Shown: piece after piece, positions 14,665 to 23,633 of the stretch
How positions within the stretch are numbered: position 1 is the first letter of the stretch
Layout of the letters: the number at the start of each line of letters is the position of its first letter
Origin: Paramixta manurensis
GTDB taxonomy: Bacteria; Pseudomonadota; Gammaproteobacteria; Enterobacterales; Enterobacteriaceae
Assembly: GCF_013285385.1 (NCBI RefSeq)
Contig: NZ_CP054212.1
Location: 2,356,001 to 2,420,000, forward strand
Direction: 5' to 3'
Length of the DNA: 64,000 nucleotides
Notes under the pieces: generated by a model
Told to the model about the DNA's origin: nothing
Databases searched by the model: none
The model's input: the letters and a program-made list of their open reading frames with translations, nothing else
Position numbers and translations under genes: made by a program

Positions 14665-15834
14665 TTAGCGTGCCTTCACCCGGCACAACGCCTGAGCGCC
14701 GGCTTGCAGAGTGGCATCATCTTTGGCAAAAGAGAGACGGATTAATTTATTGTCGGTACCGTCGGTATAAAACGCGGAAAGTGGAATCGTCGCCACGCCA
14801 TAATCTACGATCAATCTTTTGACCATTTCACTATCCGGTTCATCACTGAAATGACCGTAACTGGCTAACATAAAAAACGAACCGGCCGCCGGCAACAACC
14901 GAAACGGTGACTCGCGTAACGCTTCAACCAATCGGTCACGTTTTTGTTGGTAAAAGGCGCCCAGCGACAGATAGTGTTCCGCATGGCGCAAGTAGTCTGC
15001 CAAGGCCACTTGCATCGGCGTATCGGCGGAAAACATCATAAACTGATGCACTTTCACCACTTCGGTCATCAGTTCGGCTGGCGCCAGACAATAGCCTACG
15101 CGCCAACCGGTAACGTGGAACGTTTTGCCAAACGAAGAAACAATCACACTGCGCTGCGCCAACTCAGGATGCGTCGCCATACCGTGATGCTTACGCTCAT
15201 CGAATAAAATATGCTCATACACTTCATCCGAGAGCACCACAATATCAGTATTGCGTAGTATGGCCGCCAGTTGGTCGAGATCTTCCGCGCTTAACACCTG
15301 TGAACTGGGGTTATGCGGCGTATTAATGATCAGCATCCGCGTGCGCGGTGTAATGGCCGCCCGCACCTGCTGCCAATCAATAGTGAATTGCGGCGCCTGC
15401 AACTTTAGCCCGACGGGTGTAGCCCCCTGTAAACGCACTACCGGCGCATAACTGTCGAATGCCGGTTCGAAAAAGATCACTTCATCGCCGGGATGCACCA
15501 GCCCGGCAATTGCCGAGTAGATGGCTTCGCTGGCACTGGCGGCAATTAAAATCTCGCTCGCCACATCGTAAGTTTGCCGATATAAAGTCGCTACTTTCTC
15601 AGCCACCGCTTCTTTCAGCGCGGGTAGACCGGTCATTGGCGCATATTGATTATGCCCTTGTTGCATGGCGCGCGTAACGCCGTTCACCAGCGCCGGGTCG
15701 CAGGGAAAGTTCGGCGCGCCTTGCGATAAGTTAATCGCGTTATGCTGCGCGGAAAGCTGGCCGATTACGCTAAAAATCGTGGTGCCGACGTCGGGGAGTT
15801 TCGAGCGGTGCGCAACCGCGGAAGTGAGTGCCAT
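14665..15834 (-). CDS. ybdL: Methionine aminotransferase (YbdL type)
   Basis: A 389-residue PLP-dependent class I/II aminotransferase. The motifs NLSQGAPNFPCD near the N-terminus, NTPHNPSSQ, LSDEVYEHILFDE (PLP-pyridine Asp) and the Schiff-base lysine in VSSFGKTFHVTGWR correspond to E. coli YbdL, a kynurenine aminotransferase-like enzyme that prefers methionine. The start at ATG 15834 has GAAGGATGG upstream; an in-frame TTG lies inside that ribosome binding site and is not used here. It precedes the amino-acid binding protein gene and is divergent from a LysR regulator, which may control both. Confidence 0.88.
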   Translation of the reverse strand: MALTSAVAHRSKLPDVGTTIFSVIGQLSAQHNAINLSQGAPNFPCDPALVNGVTRAMQQGHNQYAPMTGLPALKEAVAEKVATLYRQTYDVASEILIAASASEAIYSAIAGLVHPGDEVIFFEPAFDSYAPVVRLQGATPVGLKLQAPQFTIDWQQVRAAITPRTRMLIINTPHNPSSQVLSAEDLDQLAAILRNTDIVVLSDEVYEHILFDERKHHGMATHPELAQRSVIVSSFGKTFHVTGWRVGYCLAPAELMTEVVKVHQFMMFSADTPMQVALADYLRHAEHYLSLGAFYQQKRDRLVEALRESPFRLLPAAGSFFMLASYGHFSDEPDSEMVKRLIVDYGVATIPLSAFYTDGTDNKLIRLSFAKDDATLQAGAQALCRVKAR

Positions 15835-15966
15835 AAAAACGCCATCCTTCAATCTGCATAACCAAGTAAAATGAGTAGATTTCTATTCAACGCACTGTGA
15901 CTTGAGCCGACAAGCGATATGTTGTCATAATAGCCATGCATAAAACTCATAGCTCGAAGGGTGATC

Positions 15967-16815
15967 ATGACGCAACGCGCACTGCCTCTTAATGCGATCC
16001 ACGCTTTTCTGGTAACCGCCAAACACCTAAACCTCACGCATGCGGCGCAGGAGCTCTGCATCACTCAAGGCGCGGTGAGCCGGAAAATTTCCGCGTTGGA
16101 AAACTGGCTGGGGTTCGCTTTATTTGACCGTCATGCTCGCGGTCTATGGCTCACGCCGCAGGGAGCGGACCTGTTGCCGGAGCTAAATCATGCATTCGAA
16201 CGGATGAATACCACGCTGGAAAATGCCAGCCGTCGCCCACGGGCAATCCGCTTACGCGCCCCCACCTGCGCGATGCGCTGGCTGGTACCCAAACTGGTGG
16301 CCTTCGAGCAGCGGTATCCTGATATTCAGGTAGCCCTCACTACCACGCTCGATCACGGTACACAGTTGGAAAATTATGATGCGGCGATTGTTTACGGCGC
16401 ACCGCAAGAGCGTGGCACCACGCTATTTGCTGAAGCATTAACGCCGGTATTAGCAAGCGACCTGCTCACACCGCAACCCCAGACAGTAGATGATCTTACG
16501 GGCCTGACTTTTTTGCACCCGACCGCAGATAATAGCGATTGGAGGCTGTGGCTTGATGCACAACAGATTAGGTTGCCGCTGGCGCGTAACCAACATTTCG
16601 CCACCATGGATTTAGCCATTAGCGCAGCAATTCAGGGGTTTGGCGTGACAATTGCCGATGTCACGCTAATACAGTCCGACCTGGCGAGCAGGCGTCTGAT
16701 TGCGCCGTTTGCCGCCAGTGTGAATACCGGCGCGGTATACAGTTGGCTACAGCGTGAAGAGAAAACCATGCCGACAGGCCTCGCAGCGCTGGCGGCATGG
16801 CTGTGCCAGGTTTAG
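15967..16815 (+). CDS. LysR-family transcriptional regulator (GcvA/AmpR-like)
   Basis: A 282-residue LysR regulator. The winged-helix domain is clear (LPLNAIHAFLVTAKHLNLTHAAQELCITQGAVSRKI), and the C-terminal periplasmic-binding-like effector domain resembles the GcvA/AmpR group (RLRAPTCAMRWLVPKL, NYDAAIVYG). ATG 15967 is preferred over the in-frame GTG 15961 because AAGGG is correctly spaced for it. It faces the ybdL/binding-protein genes across 132 bases and is the likely regulator of that unit. Its 3' end overlaps the convergent chemoreceptor gene by four bases. Confidence 0.88.
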   Translation: MTQRALPLNAIHAFLVTAKHLNLTHAAQELCITQGAVSRKISALENWLGFALFDRHARGLWLTPQGADLLPELNHAFERMNTTLENASRRPRAIRLRAPTCAMRWLVPKLVAFEQRYPDIQVALTTTLDHGTQLENYDAAIVYGAPQERGTTLFAEALTPVLASDLLTPQPQTVDDLTGLTFLHPTADNSDWRLWLDAQQIRLPLARNQHFATMDLAISAAIQGFGVTIADVTLIQSDLASRRLIAPFAASVNTGAVYSWLQREEKTMPTGLAALAAWLCQV

Positions 16816-18479
16816 AACGCCACCCACTCATCGCCAGAGGCGGCGGCTTTTCGCACCGGCTCCCGGCCTGATGGGGATAACACCGGTCGTAGCGGCGGAT
16901 TTTTCACGGCTTTCACCGTTGATTCCTGCGATAAACGGAATTTCGCAACTGAGCGTTGCAACTCTTCCGTTTGTCGCTCCAGTGCGCTGGCCGCCGCCGA
17001 GACTTGTTCTACCAATGAGGCGTTCTGCTGCGTGACGCTGTCCATTTCAGACACTGCGGTACCGACTTGCGCAATGCCTTTACTCTGTTCTTCCGACGCT
17101 GCCGCGATATGCTTCATGATCTCAGTCACATCGGTAACCGCTTTCAAAATCTCGCTCATGGTACTACCGGCTTCGTTAACCAGTCGCGAACCCTCGTTCA
17201 CACGTTGTACCGAATCATTGATCAGCGTCTCAATCTCTTTTGCCGCTCCGGCGCTACGTTGAGCAAGGTTACGAACTTCGCTTGCCACCACCGCAAAACC
17301 ACGCCCCTGTTCACCGGCCCGCGCGGCTTCTACCGCGGCGTTTAACGCCAGAATATTAGTTTGGAAAGCGATGCTATTAATCACGCTGGTAATTTCGGCA
17401 ATTTTCTTCGAACTACCGGCAATTCCGCTCATGGTATGAACCACGTCATCCACTAATTTTCCGCCTTTATCGGCAGTAATAGAGGCATTGTCGGCCAGTA
17501 AACTGGCTTCACGCGCGTTATCAGCATTGAGTTTCACCGTCGCGGTAAGCTGCTCCATACTGGCGGCGGTCTGTTCTAAGGCGGCAGCTTGCTCTTCAGT
17601 ACGCGAGGAGAGATCGTTATTACCGCTGGAGATCTCCGCCGCGCCGCGCCAAATATTCTCGGTACCGCTACGGATAGCGCTGACGGCTTCACGCAGGCTA
17701 TCTTGCATCGCACTGAGTAATGGCCCCAGGCGTCCGACTTCATTTTTCCCGCTAAGCAATATCGGCTGACTTAAATCGCCGTCGGCGATCAAACTAAACT
17801 GCTGGCGCACCTGCTGTAGCGGACGAACTAAGATCACCTGTAAATAGCGGGTAATTAACAGCAGTAATAGCACGCCGATGGCAATCGACAGGCAAATGAC
17901 CACCCGGGTAATTTGCGCTTTCATGCTGACAGTATTACTGGTTTGCTCAAGCCGGGAACTGGCTGTCGCATTAAATTCATCTATCGATTTTCCAAAAGCC
18001 CGGCTCAATGGCGGCGTAACGGTATTGGCTATCTGGCGGAATTGATCATAGTGACCTGCTTTTGCCGCAGCCATCATCGGTAAAATGCCGTTATCAAACA
18101 GCACCTGCCAGTTGGCGATAACCTGCTGCGGTAAGGCACTCCCCAGTGGTCCCGGCGCTTGCTGTTTAAAGTTCTGCAATTGTGTCAGTGACTTATCCAA
18201 TGCTTCTTGCGCCAGCGTCAAATCGCCTGCCGCAGAAGTGTCGCCCGCCTGTAATTTACCCACCAAACGGGTAAGCCGCGTTGAGGTACGAAAATACTGA
18301 TCATTACCGCTATTGACTGCATTAATTTGTGCCATCAAATGGCGGCTCATCTGATTCGCCGCGCTAACCTGGTTTAGAGAGTAAATCGCAAACGCGCCAA
18401 CCGCAGCCCACAGTAGGCAAAATAGCCCTAACATGGCCAGCAGCGTTGTGCGTATTGAAAAATGTTTAAAAAGATTCAT
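16812..18479 (-). CDS. Methyl-accepting chemotaxis protein (Tsr/Tar-type chemoreceptor)
   Basis: A 555-residue transmembrane chemoreceptor. Helix 1 spans about residues 12-32, a four-helix-bundle periplasmic sensor domain 33-188, helix 2 about 190-210, a HAMP domain to about 265, and then the long cytoplasmic signalling hairpin with the invariant tip IAFQTNILALNAAVEAARAG. The C-terminus ends DEWVAF, a variant of the xWxxF pentapeptide that tethers CheR and CheB. ATG 18479 follows GGAGCCGTT; the longer upstream reading has no support. The ligand is unknown. It is convergent with the LysR gene. Confidence 0.93.
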   Translation of the reverse strand: MNLFKHFSIRTTLLAMLGLFCLLWAAVGAFAIYSLNQVSAANQMSRHLMAQINAVNSGNDQYFRTSTRLTRLVGKLQAGDTSAAGDLTLAQEALDKSLTQLQNFKQQAPGPLGSALPQQVIANWQVLFDNGILPMMAAAKAGHYDQFRQIANTVTPPLSRAFGKSIDEFNATASSRLEQTSNTVSMKAQITRVVICLSIAIGVLLLLLITRYLQVILVRPLQQVRQQFSLIADGDLSQPILLSGKNEVGRLGPLLSAMQDSLREAVSAIRSGTENIWRGAAEISSGNNDLSSRTEEQAAALEQTAASMEQLTATVKLNADNAREASLLADNASITADKGGKLVDDVVHTMSGIAGSSKKIAEITSVINSIAFQTNILALNAAVEAARAGEQGRGFAVVASEVRNLAQRSAGAAKEIETLINDSVQRVNEGSRLVNEAGSTMSEILKAVTDVTEIMKHIAAASEEQSKGIAQVGTAVSEMDSVTQQNASLVEQVSAAASALERQTEELQRSVAKFRLSQESTVKAVKNPPLRPVLSPSGREPVRKAAASGDEWVAF

Positions 18480-18537
18480 AACGGCTCCATCATCCATTGT
18501 GTGCCCGACGTTCTGATAGCGTACGGTTGCAAAGGAT

Positions 18538-18545
18538 TTATCGGC
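18538..18545 (-). promoter_or_regulatory. Sigma-28-like -10 element upstream of the chemoreceptor
   Basis: On the minus strand this reads GCCGATAA, an exact match to the flagellar sigma-28 -10 element, 59 bases before the chemoreceptor start. The -35 element (TAAAGTTT) is not convincing at the required 11-base spacing, so this is tentative. Confidence 0.35.
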
Positions 18546-18713
18546 CAGATGAGGGAAAGACATTAATCCTTCACCGCACTTTATTTTTTAGCTTTAATGG
18601 TAACTTGATTGCAGCGCGTAATTTACTGAATAACTTCATCAATGAAATTGAGTGTTATCCGCTACGCGTTTTTCTTACAGTGACAATTACTCTCCTTTTT
18701 TCAGGAAGCGATT

Positions 18714-19148
18714 ATGCTCAGTGCGATTAATAATGGATTTGCGCGGCTTACCGATCATCCCGATTTCGGCAAGCTGGTGTTACGTCTGACATTTGGTATT
18801 TTATTGCTGTTCCATGGCGCGGCGAAAATTGAACATGGCGTGGGCTGGATAGCCAGGTTACTGACCGCGCACGGGTTTCCCACGTTTATTGCCTGGGGTG
18901 CCTACATTGGCGAAGTGGTGGCGCCAGCGATGATTATCATTGGCCTGCTGACGCGGCCTGCGGCGTTTATTATTGCGGTTAATCTTGCGGTCGCCACGCT
19001 GTTGGTGAAAACCGGTGCCATCTGGTCGCGTACCGATGTCGGAGCCTGGGCGCTGGAAACCGAAGCGCTCTACTTCTTCGGCGGCCTGGTGATTATGTTT
19101 TTGGGCGCCGGCAAATATACTCTGATTCGTAACCCACGTTTGCAATAA
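18714..19148 (+). CDS. DoxX-family membrane protein
   Basis: A 144-residue protein with four predicted membrane helices and the DoxX signature: LVLRLTFGILLLFHGAAKI in helix 1, GAYIGEVVAPAMIIIGLLTRPAA in helices 2-3, and a final helix LYFFGGLVIMFLGAGKYTL. Members such as YphA/YqjF are inner-membrane proteins of poorly known role, some linked to thiosulfate/quinone redox chemistry. ATG 18714 has AGGAAGC upstream. It is a single gene, convergent with ydcJ. Confidence 0.87.
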   Translation: MLSAINNGFARLTDHPDFGKLVLRLTFGILLLFHGAAKIEHGVGWIARLLTAHGFPTFIAWGAYIGEVVAPAMIIIGLLTRPAAFIIAVNLAVATLLVKTGAIWSRTDVGAWALETEALYFFGGLVIMFLGAGKYTLIRNPRLQ

Positions 19149-19163
19149 CGCCGGATTAAAAAA

Positions 19164-19190
19164 GGGCCGCATCATCAACGGCCCTTGCTT
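19164..19190. terminator. Terminator of ydcJ (possibly bidirectional)
   Basis: GGGCCG / CGGCCC stem. Read on the minus strand it is followed by TTTTTT, so it clearly terminates ydcJ; the plus-strand tail (TTGCTT) is weaker. Confidence 0.8.
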
Positions 19191-19192
19191 AT

Positions 19193-20530
19193 CTACGCTA
19201 AACCACAGCGCGCCAAACTGGCTTTTTCACGCGCGGCATATAACGCGATTTCATCCTCAACCGCAGTGCCTAAAGCGGCTTCAAATGCCGCGCGGCTTGC
19301 CTGCCCTTGCGTCCGCGCCGTTTGCTCACCGCCAAGGTTGGACTGAAAAATTCCGGCGGCGCTTACCGGCAGAAAATCTTCATAAATAATCGGCGTCGCA
19401 CGCAATAACCCCTGCTCAATTAACCGCTCTGGATCGCTGTCTGCCGCGATGAACGCCGCCTTCCCTTTCTCGGTGAGATGGTAATCAAACCAGGCCAGCT
19501 TTTCACGCCGCAGGCTGGTTTCGTCATCCGGGAACGCAGCAAAAACCGCCGAGAGATGTTGCTGATGTTGTTGGTTATCTGTCCCGCTGCCTGCCTGAGC
19601 CAGTAACCGGTCATACAGCGCTCTGCCTTTATGCGTTAGCGCAATTCCGCGCTGCTCAATTTCACCAAAGCGCGCGGTGTGCGTTCCGGACAAGCTATCA
19701 CGAAAATGTACCGGCTCATCCAGTGCTTTAAAACTGGTTTGGCGCAGCAAAATAGGCACGTTACGCCGCGGCGGCCCTTCAATGATCGCCTTCGGGGTAA
19801 TGCCATGCTGCGGCATCAGTGACTGAACCCGGTCAATATCCAGCGTGCGCGGCGTTAAATGGTTAATGTGGCAGCCGGGGAAGCAAACTACATCGGCAAT
19901 TAAGCGATGTTGCTGATGCAATGCTTGATAAGTCGCGCTGTCGACGGTGGTCTGTTGATGCCAGCGGAAAGTTTCCAACGCTTCCTGAACAAACTCGGTG
20001 GCTTGCGCGGCGTTAAACCCCTGCTGTTGCTGATGGAGCGCCACCAATGCCCGACAACGCGGCGTGAAAATATCCCGTTCGGCCAATATTGCGGCGGCTT
20101 TTTCTCGCAATGCTGCATCATCAATCAACTCCAGGCGCAATAACGAGGTAAACAGGCGAAACGGATTTCGGCGCAGCGCAGACGCCTCAATCGGGCGAAA
20201 CGCCGTGGAGTGAACCGGCACGCCTGCCTGCGACAAATCGTAATAACCAACCGGATACATGCCCATAATCGCGAAAACCTGCCGTAACATGGCCAGTTCC
20301 GCAGCGGTTCCTACGCGGATCGCACCATGACGCTCAACCCCCAACCGCGCCAGCTCATCCGCATCGCGCAGACGTTGTTCAAACGACGGGTCGTCATGCA
20401 ACACTTGTTGATTGACCGTGGTAACCAGCGACATCAGCGTGCCATATTGCGGCACTTCCTGTTGATACATCGCCGACATCGCCTGAGAGAAGGCTTCCCG
20501 GATGCTGTCCGCACTCACCTGCGTTTCCAT
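19193..20530 (-). CDS. ydcJ: YdcJ, DUF1338 / 2-oxoadipate dioxygenase (HglS) family
   Basis: A 445-residue cytoplasmic protein of the DUF1338 family. Pseudomonas HglS, a member, is an Fe(II) enzyme converting 2-oxoadipate to D-2-hydroxyglutarate in lysine catabolism. Candidate metal ligands are visible: H68 in VERHGAIR, H221/H224 in CFPGCHINHL and E290 in RFGEIEQRG. The start at ATG 20530 has AAGGGCG upstream and gives the family's normal length. It is divergent from the LysR gene ydcI, the same pairing as in E. coli, which supports the assignment and regulation by YdcI. Confidence 0.9.
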   Translation of the reverse strand: METQVSADSIREAFSQAMSAMYQQEVPQYGTLMSLVTTVNQQVLHDDPSFEQRLRDADELARLGVERHGAIRVGTAAELAMLRQVFAIMGMYPVGYYDLSQAGVPVHSTAFRPIEASALRRNPFRLFTSLLRLELIDDAALREKAAAILAERDIFTPRCRALVALHQQQQGFNAAQATEFVQEALETFRWHQQTTVDSATYQALHQQHRLIADVVCFPGCHINHLTPRTLDIDRVQSLMPQHGITPKAIIEGPPRRNVPILLRQTSFKALDEPVHFRDSLSGTHTARFGEIEQRGIALTHKGRALYDRLLAQAGSGTDNQQHQQHLSAVFAAFPDDETSLRREKLAWFDYHLTEKGKAAFIAADSDPERLIEQGLLRATPIIYEDFLPVSAAGIFQSNLGGEQTARTQGQASRAAFEAALGTAVEDEIALYAAREKASLARCGLA

Positions 20531-20855
20531 TGTGTCGCCCTTTGTGATGAATTTGTTGCAAATGTAGAGGATTGCGCAGGCGGCAGGAAAAATTATGCCG
20601 ATTTTGTGATCGGACACGAGAAAGCACCGTAACGTTGTTCGTACCAAATAGTTTACATCGCCGTGCCGCATACATAGGCGTGCGATATTCCAGAAACAAA
20701 AGTTATGGTCACGCTGTTTACCATTACCTCTGACGGCTGAAAAGGCGATGAATTTTTATGCTACGGCGATAAATGTTAAATAAATTTTGCAATAAAGTTA
20801 ACAGAATCAAATCGCACTACTTGCACAGATTGACCGGAGATCCCTACCTTGTGGC
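20531..20855. other. 325-base divergent ydcJ-ydcI intergenic region
   Basis: No coding frame is convincing here. An AT-rich part around 20745-20815 contains TTAT (20756-20759), a 9-base spacer and ATAA (20769-20772), a symmetric LysR-type candidate site for YdcI. The rest shows nothing I can name. Confidence 0.4.
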
Positions 20856-21779
20856 ATGGACAAAAATTACGTTTTTAATCAGCGCATTCGTCTGCGCCAT
20901 CTACATACATTTGTCGCGGTTGCACAGCAAGGTACGCTGGGACGCGCGGCGGAAACGCTCAGCCTGAGCCAACCTGCGTTATCCAAAACGCTGAATGAGC
21001 TGGAAGAGTTAGCCGGAACGCGACTGTTTGAACGCGGGCGGCTTGGCGCGCAGTTAACCACCATGGGTGAACAGTTTCTGACCCACGCGGTAAAGGTTTT
21101 GGATGCGCTGAACCATGCCGGGCAGTCATTTAGCGCGCCGGGCACCGATAGCCCGGTTGTGATTCGGCTGGGTGCATTGACCACCGCGGCAATGGGGATG
21201 CTGCCGCAGATACTTGATCGTTTTCATCAACAGCAGCCGCAAACCACGGTACAAGTGGCCACGCTGCATAATAATGTGCTGATTGCCGGCCTGAAAGCCG
21301 GTGAATTTGATATTGGCATTGGTCGCATGGCTGACGCTGAGATGATGACCGGCCTGACTTATGAACTGTTGTTTCTTGAATCTCTGCGTCTGGTGGTTCG
21401 CCCGCAACATCCGTTACTAAACGACAATGTGACCTTATCGAAGGCGCTGCAATGGCCGGTGGTGATTTCGCCCGAAGGCACCGCGCCGCGCCGCATTGCC
21501 CAGGCCATGATGGCAGAACAAGGTTGTTCATTACCTACCCGTTGCGTAGAAACCTCATCCACCTCGCTCGCACGCCAACTCACGCAGCGTTATGACTATG
21601 TGTGGTTTGTTCCTTCCGGCGCGATTAAAGAAGATTTACTGCATCATTCGCTGGCGGCGCTACCGGTTGCCTCCCACGGCCCAGGCGAACCGGTGGGGAT
21701 CATTACCCGTTCCGATAGCCAGCTTTGCCTCAGCGCGGAAGTTTTACTGGCGACGATTCGTAAGTGCCATTCGGGGTAA
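20856..21779 (+). CDS. ydcI: LysR-family regulator YdcI
   Basis: A 307-residue LysR regulator matching E. coli YdcI closely across the whole N-terminal half (NQRIRLRHLHTFVAVAQQGT, LGRAAETLSLSQPALSKTLNELEE) and in the effector domain (GEFDIGIGRMADAEMMTGL, LLFLESLRLVVRPQHPLL, WPVVISPEGTAPRR, YDYVWFVPSGAIK). In Salmonella and E. coli YdcI is linked to acid-stress tolerance and biofilm behaviour. It is divergent from ydcJ as in E. coli. The only purine-rich stretch is a GGAGA about 20 bases upstream, so translation initiation may be weak. Confidence 0.94.
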   Translation: MDKNYVFNQRIRLRHLHTFVAVAQQGTLGRAAETLSLSQPALSKTLNELEELAGTRLFERGRLGAQLTTMGEQFLTHAVKVLDALNHAGQSFSAPGTDSPVVIRLGALTTAAMGMLPQILDRFHQQQPQTTVQVATLHNNVLIAGLKAGEFDIGIGRMADAEMMTGLTYELLFLESLRLVVRPQHPLLNDNVTLSKALQWPVVISPEGTAPRRIAQAMMAEQGCSLPTRCVETSSTSLARQLTQRYDYVWFVPSGAIKEDLLHHSLAALPVASHGPGEPVGIITRSDSQLCLSAEVLLATIRKCHSG

Positions 21780-21820
21780 ATGCCACGCTAAAAACGCCGT
21801 CGCTATGGCTGGCGGCGGAT

Positions 21821-22387
21821 TTAGCGGCTACGTTTCGCATGGCGTTCACGGTTATCCAGACGCGCCTGCTCGGTTTTACGCATTCCGACATACAACGCCC
21901 CGCTGCCGCCATGCTGTGGTTGTGCGACACAAAAGGTTTGTACATCGTCAAACTGCCGCAGCCAACGATCCAGATAGCTGCGTACAATATTGGCATGCGC
22001 TTCGTCGCTACGCCCTTTACCGTGAATAATCAGCAAATTACGAAAGTTTTCTTTTCGTGCCTGTAGCATGAAAGCAAACAGCGCCTGGCGGCAACTTTCA
22101 ACCGGTTGACGCAGCAAATTAAGGCTGGCATCAAGGCTATATTTCCCCTGCCGTAATTTATCCAACACCCCTTGCTGGATCCCCTCGGCCTTATATTCTA
22201 ACGGCGTCGCCAGCGGAATGACCTCAAGGAAGCCGCGAATCAGGAAGTTTTCTGCCGCCTCTTCCGCAGGCCGGGAGCGCGGCATTTTAGTCGGGGTTGG
22301 TTTCAGCCAGTGGGTGTTTGCGCAATTTTTAAGCGGCGTGACATCTTCCATGGCATCGCGAAAGAGTGATTTATCGTCAAAGCTCAT
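21821..22387 (-). CDS. smrA: Smr-domain DNA endonuclease SmrA
   Basis: A 188-residue protein matching E. coli SmrA (YdaL): N-terminal FDDKSLFRDAMEDVTPLK, central PLEYKAEGIQQGVLDKLRQGKY, then the Smr domain with the LIIHGKGRSDEAHANIVRSYL motif and the ending NRERHAKRSR. Smr domains have nicking or RNA-cleaving activity. ATG 22387 was chosen over 22393 because GAGAG is better spaced and it reproduces the E. coli N-terminus. It is convergent with ydcI; the 112-base gap upstream leads to the dal region. Confidence 0.92.
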   Translation of the reverse strand: MSFDDKSLFRDAMEDVTPLKNCANTHWLKPTPTKMPRSRPAEEAAENFLIRGFLEVIPLATPLEYKAEGIQQGVLDKLRQGKYSLDASLNLLRQPVESCRQALFAFMLQARKENFRNLLIIHGKGRSDEAHANIVRSYLDRWLRQFDDVQTFCVAQPQHGGSGALYVGMRKTEQARLDNRERHAKRSR

Positions 22388-22499
22388 TGTCATTACTCTC
22401 GCCTGGTTACCGGTGCCCGATGGCACCCAAAAATCATCATACTGATGAGTGTGCCTAACCTGGTTTAGCAAAACTCCGCTACGACATCCAGCCGATTTA

Positions 22500-23453
22500 C
22501 TATGCTGAGGCCAGCGCCGCTATCGCACTCTCTTCATCGGTGACCAACCCTTTGATCCAGCCCCCTTTCAAGGCAGCGGTAATCGCGCGGTGTTTCTCTT
22601 TGCCGCCGCTAAAGGCGATGATATTGCGCCGCTCATTTTGCGGCGTAATGTTTACGCTGGTCAAACGGCTATCCAGTTCACTGGGTACACGTTCCCCCTG
22701 TGCGCCGATAAAATGCCCCAACATTTCCCCCACCACCTGCTGCGCTTTCAGCTCTTCCACCTGCTGGTTGGTGATAAACCCATCTACGTTAAGCGGGCAA
22801 CCTTTATCGACATGCCCGACGCCAAGAAACATGACATCGGCTTGCGCGGCCTTCTCAGTCACGGTGCGGTAAATACGATGATTGCACCATAAAGCGCGGT
22901 CATCCGCGCTATCCGCATAGAGCGGCGCGGGCAGGATAAAGTAACGCCCTTGCGTTTTTTCCGCCATCCACAGCGGCACATCATAACGGGTACAGGAACC
23001 ATCGCTGGCTATCGCCCCGATTAGCGAAACACAACTGTGTTGCGGGCGATCAAATTCCGGCAGTTCGTCAATTGTAGCGCGTAGCGTGCGCCCCGAGCCC
23101 ACCGCAATAATTTGCGGGTCGGTTTGCTTCAGCGTTTGCGCCATCACTTCTGCGCCAGCAACCGCGATCATGGCATGAATAGCGGCGCTATCCAGACCGA
23201 CCGACGGCACCACCTGGCAAATCGACAAGCCGAAGCGTGTTTTGAGTTGCTCAGCCAGCGTCATACACTCCGCGACCGGATGACTGATATTGACGCTCAC
23301 CAGTCCTTGCTCGGTCGCCAACGCAACCAACCTTTGCGCCACCTGGCGCGAAACGCCAAGTTTGTCGGCAATATCATGCTGCGTCTCACCCGCGACGTAG
23401 TACATCCAGGCGGCGCGTGCGGCCTGGTCCAGCTTTTTATTGTGCTTACTCAT
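22500..23453 (-). CDS. dalR: SorC/DeoR-type sugar-responsive repressor of the arabitol operon
   Basis: A 317-residue regulator of the SorC family: an N-terminal helix-turn-helix (AGETQHDIADKLGVSRQVAQRLVALA, about residues 20-48) and a large sugar-phosphate-isomerase-like effector domain containing AVGSGRTLRATIDELP, LGVGHVDKGCPL and AFSGGKEKHRAITAALKGG. It is divergent from dalD across 180 bases, as expected for the local repressor of the dalDKT operon; the symbol is assigned from context plus family. A strong inverted repeat at 23495-23521 is the probable operator. Confidence 0.87.
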   Translation of the reverse strand: MSKHNKKLDQAARAAWMYYVAGETQHDIADKLGVSRQVAQRLVALATEQGLVSVNISHPVAECMTLAEQLKTRFGLSICQVVPSVGLDSAAIHAMIAVAGAEVMAQTLKQTDPQIIAVGSGRTLRATIDELPEFDRPQHSCVSLIGAIASDGSCTRYDVPLWMAEKTQGRYFILPAPLYADSADDRALWCNHRIYRTVTEKAAQADVMFLGVGHVDKGCPLNVDGFITNQQVEELKAQQVVGEMLGHFIGAQGERVPSELDSRLTSVNITPQNERRNIIAFSGGKEKHRAITAALKGGWIKGLVTDEESAIAALASA

Positions 23454-23494
23454 GGTGCTATCCGTTCTATTCAGCCTGATACAGTTTAATCCGA

Positions 23495-23521
23495 ATATTT
23501 GCCCTCCAGATGGGCAAATAT
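23495..23521. promoter_or_regulatory. Probable DalR operator
   Basis: A perfect inverted repeat with 10-base arms, ATATTTGCCC (23495-23504) and GGGCAAATAT (23512-23521), with a 7-base spacer, in the divergent dalR-dalD region. A related half-pattern, GGGCAATTGCTC (23603-23614), lies next to the dalD ribosome binding site and may be a second operator. Confidence 0.6.
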
Positions 23522-23528
23522 CATATTT

Positions 23529-23544
23529 TGTGATCTGACGCGCA
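23529..23544. promoter_or_regulatory. Possible CRP site upstream of dalD
   Basis: TGTGATCTGACGCGCA: the left half-site TGTGA is exact, while the right half (GCGCA against TCACA) matches at three of five positions. It sits beside the operator of a sugar-alcohol operon, where catabolite control is expected. Confidence 0.35.
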
Positions 23545-23633
23545 GACGAAGGCGATGATTTTGCTCAGGCTTATCGCAACTTAAAGCATAAGCCCAACTA
23601 AAGGGCAATTGCTCAAATTATCAGGAGACAGCC

